A stretch of 64,000 bases of DNA, taken from GCA-2861595 sp035536185 (GTDB lineage Bacteria > Actinomycetota > Acidimicrobiia > Acidimicrobiales > GCA-2861595). The DNA lies in assembly GCA_035536185.1 (NCBI GenBank), contig DATLOM010000049.1, positions 1 to 64,000 of the forward strand. Reading direction: 5' to 3'. Each line of letters opens with the position of its first letter. The first letter of the stretch is position 1. Positions 36,010-44,609 of this stretch are shown here, piece by piece. A program made the translations under genes and the position numbers. Under the pieces are notes generated by a model. The model did no database searches and had not been told where the DNA came from. It saw only the letters and a program-made list of their open reading frames with translations.

Positions 36010-36138
36010 GGTGCCCTCCCCGAGGTTGTGGTCCGGGCGCCGCTCACCGGCGACGAGCGCGCGGCGAGCACGCCCGAAGGCGCCACAAACGGGGGGTTCC
36101 GGTGGCAGAAGCGCCCGATATCGGGCCTTCCTCGCCGC

Positions 36139-37011
36139 ATGATCACCGAGTCGGCTGGTGACCTCCTCGCCCGGTGCACGTTCCCGCCGGCGGGCGCCCC
36201 GCTGGTGTGCGCAGTGTCAGGAGGCGCCGACTCGCTGGCCCTGATGGTGCTGGCCGTTGCCGCCGGCTGCGAGGTGACGGCGGTTCACGTGGACCACGGC
36301 CTACGGGCGGAGTCGGCGGGCGAGGGCGGCGTGGTGGCCGCCGCCGCCTCCCGGTACGGGGTGGCCTTCCGCTCCGTCCAGGTGGAGCTCGCCGCCGGCG
36401 GCAACCTCGAAGCCCGCGCCCGCGCCGCCCGCCGCGCCGCCCTGCCCGCCGGCGCGGCCACCGGCCACACCGCCGACGACCAGGCCGAGACCATCCTGCT
36501 CAACCTCCTCCGCGGCGCCGGCCTCGACGGGCTCGCCGGCATCCGACCGGGGCCCACCAAGCCGCTTCTGGCCCTGCGCCGGTTCGAGACCCACGCCCTG
36601 TGCTCGGCCGAAGGCCTGGTTCCCGTGCAGGACCCGTCTAACTCCGATCCGGCCTTCCGTCGCAACCGGGTCCGCCACGAGCTGCTGCCGCTGCTCGACG
36701 AGATCGCCGAACGCGACGTCGTGCCCGTGCTCGTGCGCCAGGCGGCCCTGCTCCGCGACGAAGCCGACCTACTCGACGACCTTTCCGCCGGCATCGACAG
36801 CGGTGACGCCGGCGCCCTTGCAGCCGCCCCGGCAGCCCTTGCCCGCCGCGCCCTGCGGGCCCTGCTGAGCGACGGCGAACACCCCCCTTCGTCGGCCGCG
36901 ATGGAGCGGGTGATGGCGGTCGCCCGGGGCGAGTTCACCGCCTGCGAGCTGGAAGGTGGGCGGCGGGTGAGCCGCTCGCGGGGCCGGTTGCGCGTCGAGC
37001 GGGCGGAGTAG
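36139..37011 (+). CDS. tilS: tRNA(Ile)-lysidine synthase
   Basis: A 290-residue PP-loop ATPase that converts the wobble C of tRNA-Ile(CAU) to lysidine. The PP-loop is S27-G-G-A-D-S32. VDHGLR, GNLEARARAARRAAL, TGHTADDQAETILLNLLRGAGLDGL and RRNRVRHELLPLL are diagnostic. Shorter than the E. coli enzyme, lacking most of the C-terminal domains, as usual in actinobacteria. ATG 36139 was preferred over an upstream ATG at 36028, which adds non-conserved residues. Confidence 0.93.
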   Translation: MITESAGDLLARCTFPPAGAPLVCAVSGGADSLALMVLAVAAGCEVTAVHVDHGLRAESAGEGGVVAAAASRYGVAFRSVQVELAAGGNLEARARAARRAALPAGAATGHTADDQAETILLNLLRGAGLDGLAGIRPGPTKPLLALRRFETHALCSAEGLVPVQDPSNSDPAFRRNRVRHELLPLLDEIAERDVVPVLVRQAALLRDEADLLDDLSAGIDSGDAGALAAAPAALARRALRALLSDGEHPPSSAAMERVMAVARGEFTACELEGGRRVSRSRGRLRVERAE

Positions 37012-37022
37012 CGTCGCCTCCG

Positions 37023-37580
37023 ATGGCCGGCGCCGAAGAGGCACACGCTCCCGCCGACCCGAGGATCGGCCGGATGGTCGTCACTACCGAGCAGCTCGAG
37101 CAGCGGATCGCCGAGCTGGGTGAGCAGATCACCACGGACTACGAGGGGCGCCCGCCGTTGCTGGTCGGGGTGCTGAAGGGTGCCTTCGTGTTCATGAGCG
37201 ACCTGGCGAGGGCGATCCGGCTGCCCCTGGAGTTCGACTTCATGGCCGTGTCCTCCTACGGCAGCGCCACCAAGACCAGCGGCGTGGTCCGCATCGTGAA
37301 GGACCTCGACCTCGACCTTTCGGACCGCCACGTCCTGCTGGTGGAGGACATCGTCGACAGCGGGCTCACCCTTTCCTATGTGCGCCGCAACCTGCTGGCC
37401 CGCGGGCCGGCCAGCCTCGAGGTGTGTGCCCTGCTGGTGAAGCAGGGCCTCCAGAAGACCGACCCGGACCTTCGCTACGTGGGCTTCACCATCCCCCCGG
37501 ACTTCGTCATCGGCTACGGCCTCGACGTGGGGGAGCGCTACCGCAACCTGCCCTACGTCTGCACCTACATACCGGCATAA
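37023..37580 (+). CDS. hpt: Hypoxanthine phosphoribosyltransferase
   Basis: A 185-residue purine-salvage enzyme making IMP/GMP from hypoxanthine/guanine and PRPP. The PRPP-binding motif is VLLVEDIVDSGLTL. LLVGVLKGAFVFMSDLARAI and the C-terminal DFVIGYGLDVGERYRNLPYVC complete the fold. It lies between tilS and ftsH, the common actinobacterial order. Confidence 0.95.
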   Translation: MAGAEEAHAPADPRIGRMVVTTEQLEQRIAELGEQITTDYEGRPPLLVGVLKGAFVFMSDLARAIRLPLEFDFMAVSSYGSATKTSGVVRIVKDLDLDLSDRHVLLVEDIVDSGLTLSYVRRNLLARGPASLEVCALLVKQGLQKTDPDLRYVGFTIPPDFVIGYGLDVGERYRNLPYVCTYIPA

Positions 37581-37631
37581 CAAGGGCGGCGAGGGGGGGA
37601 AGCAGCGGCGGCCCGGTAGCCTTTGTCCACC

Positions 37632-39581
37632 GTGAAGCAGCTCCTCCGCCGCCCTGTGTTCTGGATTGCCGTCGCCATGGTCGTGGGGATCGGCGCCTTC
37701 AGCCTGATGAACGGCGGCGACGAGCGCACCAAGCTCCAGCTCAGCCGCTTCCAGGATCTCGCCGCCGACGAGAAGGTGAAGACGGCCGAGATCGTCGGCA
37801 CCGGCAACGTTCGCGGCGAGCTGACCGACGGCACCAAGTACGAGGCCAAGTTCCCCGCCGAGTACGCCGACGAGCTCACGACCCAGCTGCTGCGGGCCAA
37901 GGTCGACGTCGACTCCAAGGACGAGAAGGACAACATCTGGTTGTCACTGCTCCTCAACTTCCTGCCCATCCTGCTGCTGTTCGGCGGTTTCCTGTTCATC
38001 ATCAACTCCATGCAGGGCGGCGGCAGCAAGGTCATGCAGTTCGGCAAGGCCAAGGCCCGCCTCGTCTCCAAGGACGAGCCCAAGGTCACTTTCGCCGACG
38101 TGGCCGGCGCCGACGAGGCCATCGCCGAGCTCATGGAGATCAAGGACTTCCTGGAGTCGCCGGCCAAGTTCCAGGCCATCGGCGCCAAGATCCCCAAGGG
38201 CGTGCTCCTCTACGGGCCCCCCGGAACGGGAAAGACGCTGCTGGCCAAGGCCGTGGCCGGGGAGGCGGGCGTCCCATTCTTCTCCATCTCCGGGTCTGAC
38301 TTCGTCGAGATGTTCGTGGGCGTGGGCGCCAGCCGGGTCCGTGACCTCTTCGAGCAGGCCAAGGCCAACCCGCCGGCGATCATCTTCATGGACGAGATCG
38401 ACGCCGTCGGCCGCCCCCGCGGCGCCGGCCTGGGTGGCGGCCCCGACGAGCGGGAGCAGACCCTCAACCAGCTGCTCGGGGAGATGGACGGCGTCGACAC
38501 CAAGGCCGGCGTGATCCTGCTGGCCGCCACCAACCGCCCCGACATCCTCGACCCCGCCCTGCTCCGCCCCGGGCGCTTCGACCGCCAGATCGTGGTGGAC
38601 CGCCCCGACCTGGAGGGCCGCAAGAAGATCCTCGGGGTCCATGCCCGGGGCAAGCCGCTGGAGGACGCCATCGACCTGGAGGTGCTGGCCCGCCGCACAC
38701 CTGGCTTCACCGGCGCCGACCTGGCCAACCTCATGAACGAGGCGGCCCTGCTGTCGGCCCGCAACGACCGCCAGCACATCGGCATGGTCGAGCTGGAGGA
38801 CGCCATCGACCGCGTCATCGGCGGCCCCGAGCGCAAGACCCGCGTGATGAGCGAGAAGGAGAAGCTGGTCATCGCCTACCACGAGGGTGGCCATGCCCTC
38901 GTCGGCCACGTGCTCCCGAACGCCGACCCCGTGCACAAGGTCTCGATCGTGGCCCGGGGCCGGGCCCTGGGCTGGACGCTCTCGCTGCCCACCGAGGACA
39001 AGTACATCGTCAGCCGCTCGGAGCTGCGCGACCAGCTCGGCGTTCTCCTCGGGGGGCGCACGGCGGAGGAGCTCATCTTCTCGGAGATCACCACCGGCGC
39101 GGCCAACGACATCGAGAAGGCCACCGAGATCGCCAGGGCGATGGTCACCCAGTACGGAATGAGCGACGTCCTCGGGCCCCAGCAGCTGGGCCAGCAGAAC
39201 GGCGAGGTCTTCCTGGGCCGCGACTTCGGTCACCAGCCCAACTACTCCGACGAGGTCGCCTCCCGCATCGACGCCGAGGTGCGGCACCTGATCGACAACG
39301 CCCACGGGGAGGCGCTGGCCATCCTCACCACCCATAGGGCAGCCCTCGACAACCTCGCCGCGGCCCTCATGGAGAAGGAGACGCTGGATACGCCGGCGTT
39401 GATGGAGATCCTGGGCGACCTCCCGCCGTGGGCGGGTACGGCCGAGCCGGTGCCGCCCCCCCGGCCCCGCCCGACGCCGCCGCCCGATCCCGGCCCGAGC
39501 CCCGAGGTGCGCCCGCCGGCCGCGCCCGTCGGTGCGCTGACCCTCTGGCGACGGTTGACGGGCAAGCCCGCCACCGTGTGA
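37632..39581 (+). CDS. ftsH: ATP-dependent zinc metalloprotease FtsH
   Basis: A ~649-residue membrane AAA protease that degrades unassembled membrane proteins. Two transmembrane segments flank a short extracytoplasmic domain (PVFWIAVAMVVGIGAFSL and WLSLLLNFLPILLLFGGFLFI). Walker A is G195-P-P-G-T-G-K-T, Walker B IIFMDEIDAVG, and the zinc motif H417-E-G-G-H421. A proline-rich tail follows. GTG 37632 is chosen; TTG 37623 is possible. Confidence 0.95.
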   Translation: MKQLLRRPVFWIAVAMVVGIGAFSLMNGGDERTKLQLSRFQDLAADEKVKTAEIVGTGNVRGELTDGTKYEAKFPAEYADELTTQLLRAKVDVDSKDEKDNIWLSLLLNFLPILLLFGGFLFIINSMQGGGSKVMQFGKAKARLVSKDEPKVTFADVAGADEAIAELMEIKDFLESPAKFQAIGAKIPKGVLLYGPPGTGKTLLAKAVAGEAGVPFFSISGSDFVEMFVGVGASRVRDLFEQAKANPPAIIFMDEIDAVGRPRGAGLGGGPDEREQTLNQLLGEMDGVDTKAGVILLAATNRPDILDPALLRPGRFDRQIVVDRPDLEGRKKILGVHARGKPLEDAIDLEVLARRTPGFTGADLANLMNEAALLSARNDRQHIGMVELEDAIDRVIGGPERKTRVMSEKEKLVIAYHEGGHALVGHVLPNADPVHKVSIVARGRALGWTLSLPTEDKYIVSRSELRDQLGVLLGGRTAEELIFSEITTGAANDIEKATEIARAMVTQYGMSDVLGPQQLGQQNGEVFLGRDFGHQPNYSDEVASRIDAEVRHLIDNAHGEALAILTTHRAALDNLAAALMEKETLDTPALMEILGDLPPWAGTAEPVPPPRPRPTPPPDPGPSPEVRPPAAPVGALTLWRRLTGKPATV

Positions 39582-39668
39582 CGGGCAGACGGTGAGCCCG
39601 CACGGCGCCGGATGGGGATGGGGGCCCCATCTCGGCGAGGAGGACGGGGTCGGGGCCCCGGCCGGGCT

Positions 39669-40238
39669 ATGAACGTCGATCAGGGACGCATCGAGAAGGC
39701 GGTGCGGGAGATACTGGAGGCGGTCGGCGACGATCCCGACCGCGACGGGCTGCACCGCACGCCCGAGCGGGTCGCGGCCATGTACGCCGAGCTCCTCGCT
39801 GGCACGCACGAGGATCCCGACTCCACTCTGGCCGTGACCTTCGAGCGGGGCCACGACGAGATGATCCTCGAGCGGGACATCGTGTTCTTCAGCCTCTGCG
39901 AGCACCACATGGTGCCCTTCACCGGAAAGGCCCACGTCGCCTACATCCCGGCCGAGGAAGGCCGTATCACCGGGCTGTCCAAGCTGGTCCGCCTGGTGGA
40001 GGTCCACGCCCGCCGGCTCCAGGTGCAAGAGAGGCTCACCACCGACATCGCCGACACGCTCGAGCGGGTGTTGCAGCCTCGCGGGGTGCTCGTGGTGATC
40101 GAGGCCGAGCACCTGTGCATCTCCATGCGCGGCGTCCGCGCGCCCGGTGCCACCACGGTCACCTCCGCCGTGCGGGGCCTGTTCCGCGACGATGCCCGCA
40201 CCCGGGCGGAGGCCATGGCCTTCATCCACGGCCGCTGA
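39669..40238 (+). CDS. folE: GTP cyclohydrolase I
   Basis: A 189-residue enzyme converting GTP to 7,8-dihydroneopterin triphosphate, the first step of folate synthesis. Visible motifs are RDGLHRTPERVAAMY, the zinc site FFSLCEHHMVPFTGKAHVAY and RLQVQERLTTDIA, then EAEHLCISMRGVRAPGA. ATG 39669 fits the conserved length. folP, folB and folK follow after one inserted oxidoreductase gene. Confidence 0.96.
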   Translation: MNVDQGRIEKAVREILEAVGDDPDRDGLHRTPERVAAMYAELLAGTHEDPDSTLAVTFERGHDEMILERDIVFFSLCEHHMVPFTGKAHVAYIPAEEGRITGLSKLVRLVEVHARRLQVQERLTTDIADTLERVLQPRGVLVVIEAEHLCISMRGVRAPGATTVTSAVRGLFRDDARTRAEAMAFIHGR

Positions 40239-40242
40239 TCCA

Positions 40243-41667
40243 GTGGGGCGCCGGTACGACCTCGTCATAATCGGCATGGGGTCGGGGGGCATGCCGGCGG
40301 CCGAGTTCGCCGCCAGCCTCGGCCTGAAGGTCGCCGTGGTGGAGCGGGGCCGCGTCGGGGGTGACTGCCTCTGGACCGGGTGCGTGCCGTCCAAGACGCT
40401 GCTGGCGTCGGCCAAGGTCGCCCACCACATCCGCCACGCCGACCACTGGGGGCTCACGGCGCGGCCAGATCTGGAGGTCGACACGTCGCTCGTCTGGAAG
40501 CGCATCCGGGCCGTCCAGGACCAGATCGCCGCCACCGACGACAGTCCCGAGCGCTACGCCTCCCTCGGAATCGAGCTGATCTCCGGGAGTGCCCGGGTGG
40601 CTGGGCCCCGCGAGGTCCAGGTGGATGGCCGGACGCTGTCGACGCGCTACATACTTCTCTGCACCGGGAGCCGCCCGGCCACGCCGCGCATCGCCGGCCT
40701 GGCCGAGACCGGCTTCCTCACCAGCGACAACATCTGGGATCTCGACCGGGCGCCGGCCAGCGTCGTCGCCATCGGTGCCGGGCCCATCGGGATCGAGCTG
40801 GCTCAGGGCCTCGCCCGGCTCGGGGTGAAGGTCACGGTGCTGCAGCGGGGCCCCTCGGCCCTTCCCAAGGACGAGCCCGCGCTGGTGCGGCTGCTGGTCG
40901 ACCGCCTGCGTGAAGAGGGTGTCGACGTGCACTTCGACGTCGACGTGGAGCGCGTCGAGCTGGTGGACGGGCGCAAGGTCGTCCACGGCACCGAGGCGGG
41001 AGCGCCGGCCACCTGGGCGGCGGAGGACGTGCTCGTGGGTGTCGGCCGGCAACCCAACGTCGAGGACCTCGGGCTGGAGGCGGCGGGGGTCCGGGTGGGG
41101 CCCAAGGGCGTGGAGGTCGACGAGCGGATGCGGTCGAGCGTGTCGAGCATCTATGCCGCCGGTGACGTGGCCGGGCGGTTCCTGTTCACCCATTCCGCCG
41201 CCCACGAGGCGCTGCGGGCCGTGCGCGACATGTTCTATCCGGGCAAGGGGACGGTGAGCGGGGTGGTGCCCTGGTGCACCTTCACCGATCCCGAGCTGGC
41301 CCACGCCGGCCTCACCGAGGCCGAGGCCCGCAAGAAGCACGGCAAGGGCGTGCGGGTCTGGCAGGTGGACCTCGAACATTCCGACCGGGCCCGGGCCGAG
41401 GGCCACGTCCTCGGGCGGGTCGTCGCCGTGTGCGGGCGCAAGGGGAACCTGCTCGGCGCCCACGTGCTCGGGCCCAATGCCGGGGAGCTCATCCACGAGC
41501 TGGCCCTGCTGATCCGCCAGGGCGGGCGCCTGGTGGAGCTGTCCAGCCTCATCCACGTGTACCCGACCTGGTCCACCTCGATCGCCAACCTGGCGGCCGA
41601 GGCCACCTTCGAGAGGGCCCGCCGCTTCCGCTGGCTGACCTGGCTGTCCCGCCTCTGGCCCAGGTAG
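40243..41667 (+). CDS. FAD-dependent disulfide oxidoreductase (MerA/Lpd-like)
   Basis: A 474-residue class I pyridine nucleotide-disulfide oxidoreductase. FAD motif IIGMGSGGMPAAEFA, redox pair C42/C47 in GGDCLWTGCVPSK, NAD(P) motif AIGAGPIGIELAQGLARLG, and YAAGDVAGRFLFTHSA near the C-terminus. LIHVYPTWSTSIANLA replaces the His-Glu dyad region of true lipoamide dehydrogenase, resembling mercuric reductase relatives. GTG 40243 follows folE by four bases. Substrate unresolved; its place in the folate operon is unusual. Confidence 0.85.
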   Translation: MGRRYDLVIIGMGSGGMPAAEFAASLGLKVAVVERGRVGGDCLWTGCVPSKTLLASAKVAHHIRHADHWGLTARPDLEVDTSLVWKRIRAVQDQIAATDDSPERYASLGIELISGSARVAGPREVQVDGRTLSTRYILLCTGSRPATPRIAGLAETGFLTSDNIWDLDRAPASVVAIGAGPIGIELAQGLARLGVKVTVLQRGPSALPKDEPALVRLLVDRLREEGVDVHFDVDVERVELVDGRKVVHGTEAGAPATWAAEDVLVGVGRQPNVEDLGLEAAGVRVGPKGVEVDERMRSSVSSIYAAGDVAGRFLFTHSAAHEALRAVRDMFYPGKGTVSGVVPWCTFTDPELAHAGLTEAEARKKHGKGVRVWQVDLEHSDRARAEGHVLGRVVAVCGRKGNLLGAHVLGPNAGELIHELALLIRQGGRLVELSSLIHVYPTWSTSIANLAAEATFERARRFRWLTWLSRLWPR

Positions 41668-41731
41668 CCGAGGCGGCAGCGCCATTGCGGCCCGGAGATC
41701 GGAGCGGAACCGGCAAGTACGATGGCCCCCG

Positions 41732-42514
41732 ATGTCACCCCTCGTAATGGGCGTTCTCAACGTCACGCCCGACTCCTTCTACGACGGGGGCCGCTACGCC
41801 GGCACTGATGCGGCTGTCGCCCACGGCCTCGAGCTGGTCGCCGCCGGCGCCGACGTGGTGGACGTGGGCGGCGAGTCCACTCGCCCCGGGGCCGCCCCCG
41901 TGGGCGAGGCCGAGGAGCTTCGCCGGGTGCTGCCGGTGATCGAGGCCCTGGCCCCCCACGTGAGGGTTTCCGTCGATACCAGCAAGGTGCCGGTGGCCGA
42001 GGCGGCTGTTGCCGCCGGCGCCACCCTCGTCAACGACGTCTCTGCCTCGCTGCAGTTCGTGGCTGCCGCCGCCGGCGTGGGCTGGGTGGCCATGCACCGG
42101 CAGGGCACCCCTGAGACGATGCAGATCGACCCCCGCTACGAGGACGTGGTCGGCGAGGTCCGGAGCTTCCTCGTCGAGCGGGCCGAGGCGGCGGTGGCGG
42201 CCGGCGTGGGCGAGGTGTGGATCGACCCCGGTATCGGGTTCGGGAAGCTGATCGAGCACAACCTGGCTCTTCTCGCCCATCTGGAGGTGCTGGTCGCCAC
42301 CGGCCACCCGGTGGTGGTCGGTACCAGCCGGAAGGCGTTCCTCGGCACCCTCACCGGCGGCGCGCCGGCGGACGACCGGCTGGAAGCCTCGCTGGCCACG
42401 GCCGTTCATGCCATGGTTGCCGGGGCGGCGATGGTGCGCGTCCACGACGTGGCCGCCACGGTGCAGGCGGCCCGCCTGGTGGCCGGCCCATCGGGAGCGC
42501 AGGTGGCGGCATGA
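41732..42514 (+). CDS. folP: Dihydropteroate synthase
   Basis: A 260-residue TIM-barrel enzyme joining pterin diphosphate and p-aminobenzoate; the target of sulfonamides. Signatures are MGVLNVTPDSFYDGG, GADVVDVGGESTRPGA, VSVDTSK, LVNDVSA, IDPGIGFGK and VVVGTSRKAFLG. A -10-like TACGAT (41718-41723) lies just upstream of the ATG. Its stop overlaps the next gene (ATGA). Confidence 0.96.
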   Translation: MSPLVMGVLNVTPDSFYDGGRYAGTDAAVAHGLELVAAGADVVDVGGESTRPGAAPVGEAEELRRVLPVIEALAPHVRVSVDTSKVPVAEAAVAAGATLVNDVSASLQFVAAAAGVGWVAMHRQGTPETMQIDPRYEDVVGEVRSFLVERAEAAVAAGVGEVWIDPGIGFGKLIEHNLALLAHLEVLVATGHPVVVGTSRKAFLGTLTGGAPADDRLEASLATAVHAMVAGAAMVRVHDVAATVQAARLVAGPSGAQVAA

Positions 42515-43005
42515 AGGGCAAGTGGGCCGCCGGGATCACTCCGCGGAACTTCACCTGGGTCATCAAGGACAAGCTGGCCATCAGCGAGCGCCCCGGTGGC
42601 TACGCCCGCAACCACCGGAAGGTGCGGCGCCAGGAGGAGATCATCTGGCTGCGGGAGCAGGGCTTCAGCCGGGTCGTGTCGCTGCTGGCCTCGCCCCACA
42701 ACCTGCACGCCTACGACGAGTTCGGCGTGACGTGGAGCCATCTTCCCCTCGGTCCCACCCACGACCCCGCCGTGGTGCTCCCCGAGCTCTACGACCTGCT
42801 CAAGGGTTGGGTGGCGGCCGGCGAGCGCATCCTGATCCACCAGGAGGAGCTGGGTGACCGGCTGATGGGCGTCACCGCCGGCTACCTGCTGTGGTCGGGG
42901 ATGCTGCCGGCCGGCCCTCAGGCCATCGCCGTGCTGGAGCAGATCGTGCACCGCCAGATGGGCCCGACCGGGCGAGAGCTGGTCACCCTCGCCGCCAAGC
43001 TCTGA
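42511..43005 (+). CDS. Dual-specificity-phosphatase-like pseudoenzyme
   Basis: A 164-residue protein with a tyrosine-phosphatase-like layout: EQGFSRVVSLLASPHNLHAYDEFGVTWSHLPLG and then the P-loop position ILIHQEELGDRLMG. The HCx5R signature reads H110-Q111-x5-R117, so the catalytic cysteine is Gln and phosphatase chemistry is unlikely. The start overlaps the folP stop, and folB follows after 5 bp, so it is embedded in the folate operon. Perhaps a phospho-ligand binding protein; function unknown. Confidence 0.65.
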   Translation: MKGKWAAGITPRNFTWVIKDKLAISERPGGYARNHRKVRRQEEIIWLREQGFSRVVSLLASPHNLHAYDEFGVTWSHLPLGPTHDPAVVLPELYDLLKGWVAAGERILIHQEELGDRLMGVTAGYLLWSGMLPAGPQAIAVLEQIVHRQMGPTGRELVTLAAKL

Positions 43006-43010
43006 GATCA

Positions 43011-43373
43011 ATGGGCGACCTCCTCGAGCTGCGGGGGTTGCGGGTGGTGGCCACCCACGGCTGCCTGCCCGAGGAGAAGGAGCGGGCCCAGCCCTTCGAG
43101 CTGGACCTGGACATAGAGCTCGACATGGCGTCCGCGGCGGCGTCCGACGCCGTGGGCGATACCGTCGACTATGGCCGCCTCATCGACGACGTGAGCGCCG
43201 TGGTCGCCAGCGAGCACTTCTCCCTGCTGGAGACGCTGGCCGAACGGGTGGCCCAGGTGGTGCTGGCCGATGGCCGGGTGGCATCGGTCGTGGTGGCAGT
43301 GCGCAAGCTGCACCCTCCGGTGGCCGCCGACCTGGCCACCGCCGGCGTGCGCATCACCCGCACCCGCGGGTGA
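43011..43373 (+). CDS. folB: Dihydroneopterin aldolase
   Basis: A 120-residue enzyme converting dihydroneopterin to 6-hydroxymethyl-dihydropterin. LLELRGLRVVATHGCLPEEKERAQPFELDLDI is the characteristic start, with the pterin-binding Glu in SLLETLAERVA and the catalytic Lys in VRKLHPPV. It ends with GTGA overlapping folK. Confidence 0.93.
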   Translation: MGDLLELRGLRVVATHGCLPEEKERAQPFELDLDIELDMASAAASDAVGDTVDYGRLIDDVSAVVASEHFSLLETLAERVAQVVLADGRVASVVVAVRKLHPPVAADLATAGVRITRTRG

Positions 43374-43810
43374 GGGCCTTCATCGCTCTCGGCTCCAACC
43401 TCGGCGACCGGCTGGCCCACCTGCGCGCCGCCGTGGCGGGCCTGCCCGACGTGGTCGCGGTGTCGCCGATCTACGAGACCGACCCCGTGGGGGGGCCGGC
43501 GGGCCAGGGGCCGTATCTGAACGCGGTGGTGGAGCTGGGTACGGAGCTGGGCCCACGGGAGCTGCTGGAGCTGGGACGGGCCCTGGAGGTGGCGGCCCTG
43601 CGCGAGCGGGGCGTGCAGGACGGGCCCCGCACCCTCGATGTAGACGTTCTGCTGGTAGGCGACCTGGTCGTGACCGACGAGGACCTCGTCGTCCCCCACC
43701 CCCGCATGTGGGAGCGGCCCTTCGTCCTCGTCCCCCTCCACGACCTCGCCCCCGACCTGGTTCCCGTTCGCCAGGAAGATCCTTCAGTACGTCCCGCCGG
43801 CTTGCTCTGA
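43370..43810 (+). CDS. folK: Hydroxymethyldihydropterin pyrophosphokinase
   Basis: A 146-residue enzyme activating 6-hydroxymethyl-dihydropterin for FolP. Signatures are FIALGSNLGDRLAHL, YETDPVGGPAGQGPYLNAVVEL, DGPRTLDVDVLLVGD and VPHPRMWERPFVLVPL. The start is GTG 43370 with GTGA overlap. The toxin-antitoxin pair that follows separates the folate genes from panC. Confidence 0.95.
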   Translation: MRAFIALGSNLGDRLAHLRAAVAGLPDVVAVSPIYETDPVGGPAGQGPYLNAVVELGTELGPRELLELGRALEVAALRERGVQDGPRTLDVDVLLVGDLVVTDEDLVVPHPRMWERPFVLVPLHDLAPDLVPVRQEDPSVRPAGLL

Positions 43811-43823
43811 TGCGAGCATCATG

Positions 43824-43842
43824 GCATCACCCGTAGTGATGC
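43824..43842. promoter_or_regulatory. VapB operator palindrome
   Basis: GCATCAC and GTGATGC arms spaced by CCGTA. A TACGAT -10 (43843-43848) follows, placing the start at about 43855, next to the ATG, so the mRNA is probably leaderless and autorepressed. Confidence 0.6.
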
Positions 43843-43855
43843 TACGATGTAACAG

Positions 43856-44113
43856 ATGCGGACAACGGTGACCCTGGACCCCGACGTGGAGACGATGGTC
43901 AAGCGTCTGATGCGCGACCGCGGCCTCTCCTTCAAGGAGGCCGTCAACCACGCCATCAGGTCCGGCCTGGCGGCCACGCCACCGGCGAAGGCCTTCTCCA
44001 CCCCGACCTTCCGCATGGGCTTCGACCCCTCGATCCCCTGGGACCGCGCCCTCTCGCTGGCCGGCGAACTGGAGGACGATGAGCTGATCCGCCGGCTGGC
44101 CGCGCGGAAATAG
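43856..44113 (+). CDS. Ribbon-helix-helix antitoxin (VapB-like)
   Basis: An 85-residue antitoxin: MRTTVTLDPDVETMVKRLM is the ribbon-helix-helix, FKEAVNHAIRSGL the second helix, and the C-terminal tail (TFRMGFDPSIPWDRALSLAGELEDDEL) the toxin-binding part. Followed by its toxin after 2 bp. The pair appears inserted between folK and panC. Confidence 0.87.
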   Translation: MRTTVTLDPDVETMVKRLMRDRGLSFKEAVNHAIRSGLAATPPAKAFSTPTFRMGFDPSIPWDRALSLAGELEDDELIRRLAARK

Positions 44114-44115
44114 GG

Positions 44116-44544
44116 GTGAAGGTCGTAGACGCGAATGTCCTTCTCTACGCGGTCAACGAGGACGCCCCCCACCACGCGCCTGCGAAGGGGTGGCTCGACG
44201 GTGCGCTCGGCCGCGCCGAGACTGTCGGCTTCGACTGGGTAGTTCTCCTCGCCTTCCTGCGGCTCAGCACCAGAGCCGGGCTCTTCTCGCGACCGCTGAC
44301 CACGGCTGAAGCGGTAGGAGTGGTGGAGTCGTGGCTTGCTCAGCCGGCATCGATCGTGCTTCAACCGACACTGCGTCATCTCCATCTGCTCCAGGGCCTG
44401 CTCTCGGAGGTGGGCACAGCCGCCAACCTCGTCAACGATGCACATGTGGCTGCGCTGGCCCTGGAGCACGGTGCCGAGGTCGTCTCCTTCGACACCGACT
44501 TCAGCCGCTTCGAGGGAGTCCGCTGGCGCCGACCAGGGGAGTGA
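44116..44544 (+). CDS. PIN-domain toxin (VapC-like)
   Basis: A 142-residue PIN RNase: MKVVDANVLLYAVNEDAPHH with the first Asp in VDANVL, later acidic positions in NLVNDAHVAALALEHGAEV and FDTDFSRFEGVRW. This is the family with HxxxxxW (HAPAKGWLDGAL) typical of VapC toxins. GTG 44116 follows the antitoxin stop by two bases. Likely inhibits translation by RNA cleavage. Confidence 0.88.
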   Translation: MKVVDANVLLYAVNEDAPHHAPAKGWLDGALGRAETVGFDWVVLLAFLRLSTRAGLFSRPLTTAEAVGVVESWLAQPASIVLQPTLRHLHLLQGLLSEVGTAANLVNDAHVAALALEHGAEVVSFDTDFSRFEGVRWRRPGE

Positions 44545-44609
44545 CTAAGGCACCGCTACGCTGAAGGCGACGACCGGCACCCCGTATGGGGGCTGGAGCG
44601 GAGAGGTTC

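Noticed and set aside
37944..40535. An 863-codon minus-strand frame opposite ftsH and folE
   Set aside because: It is a GC-rich antisense shadow (His/Leu/Gly/Asp-rich) of highly conserved genes and shows no domain.
42511..43005. An active tyrosine/dual-specificity phosphatase
   Set aside because: The essential cysteine is glutamine, so I list it as a pseudoenzyme.
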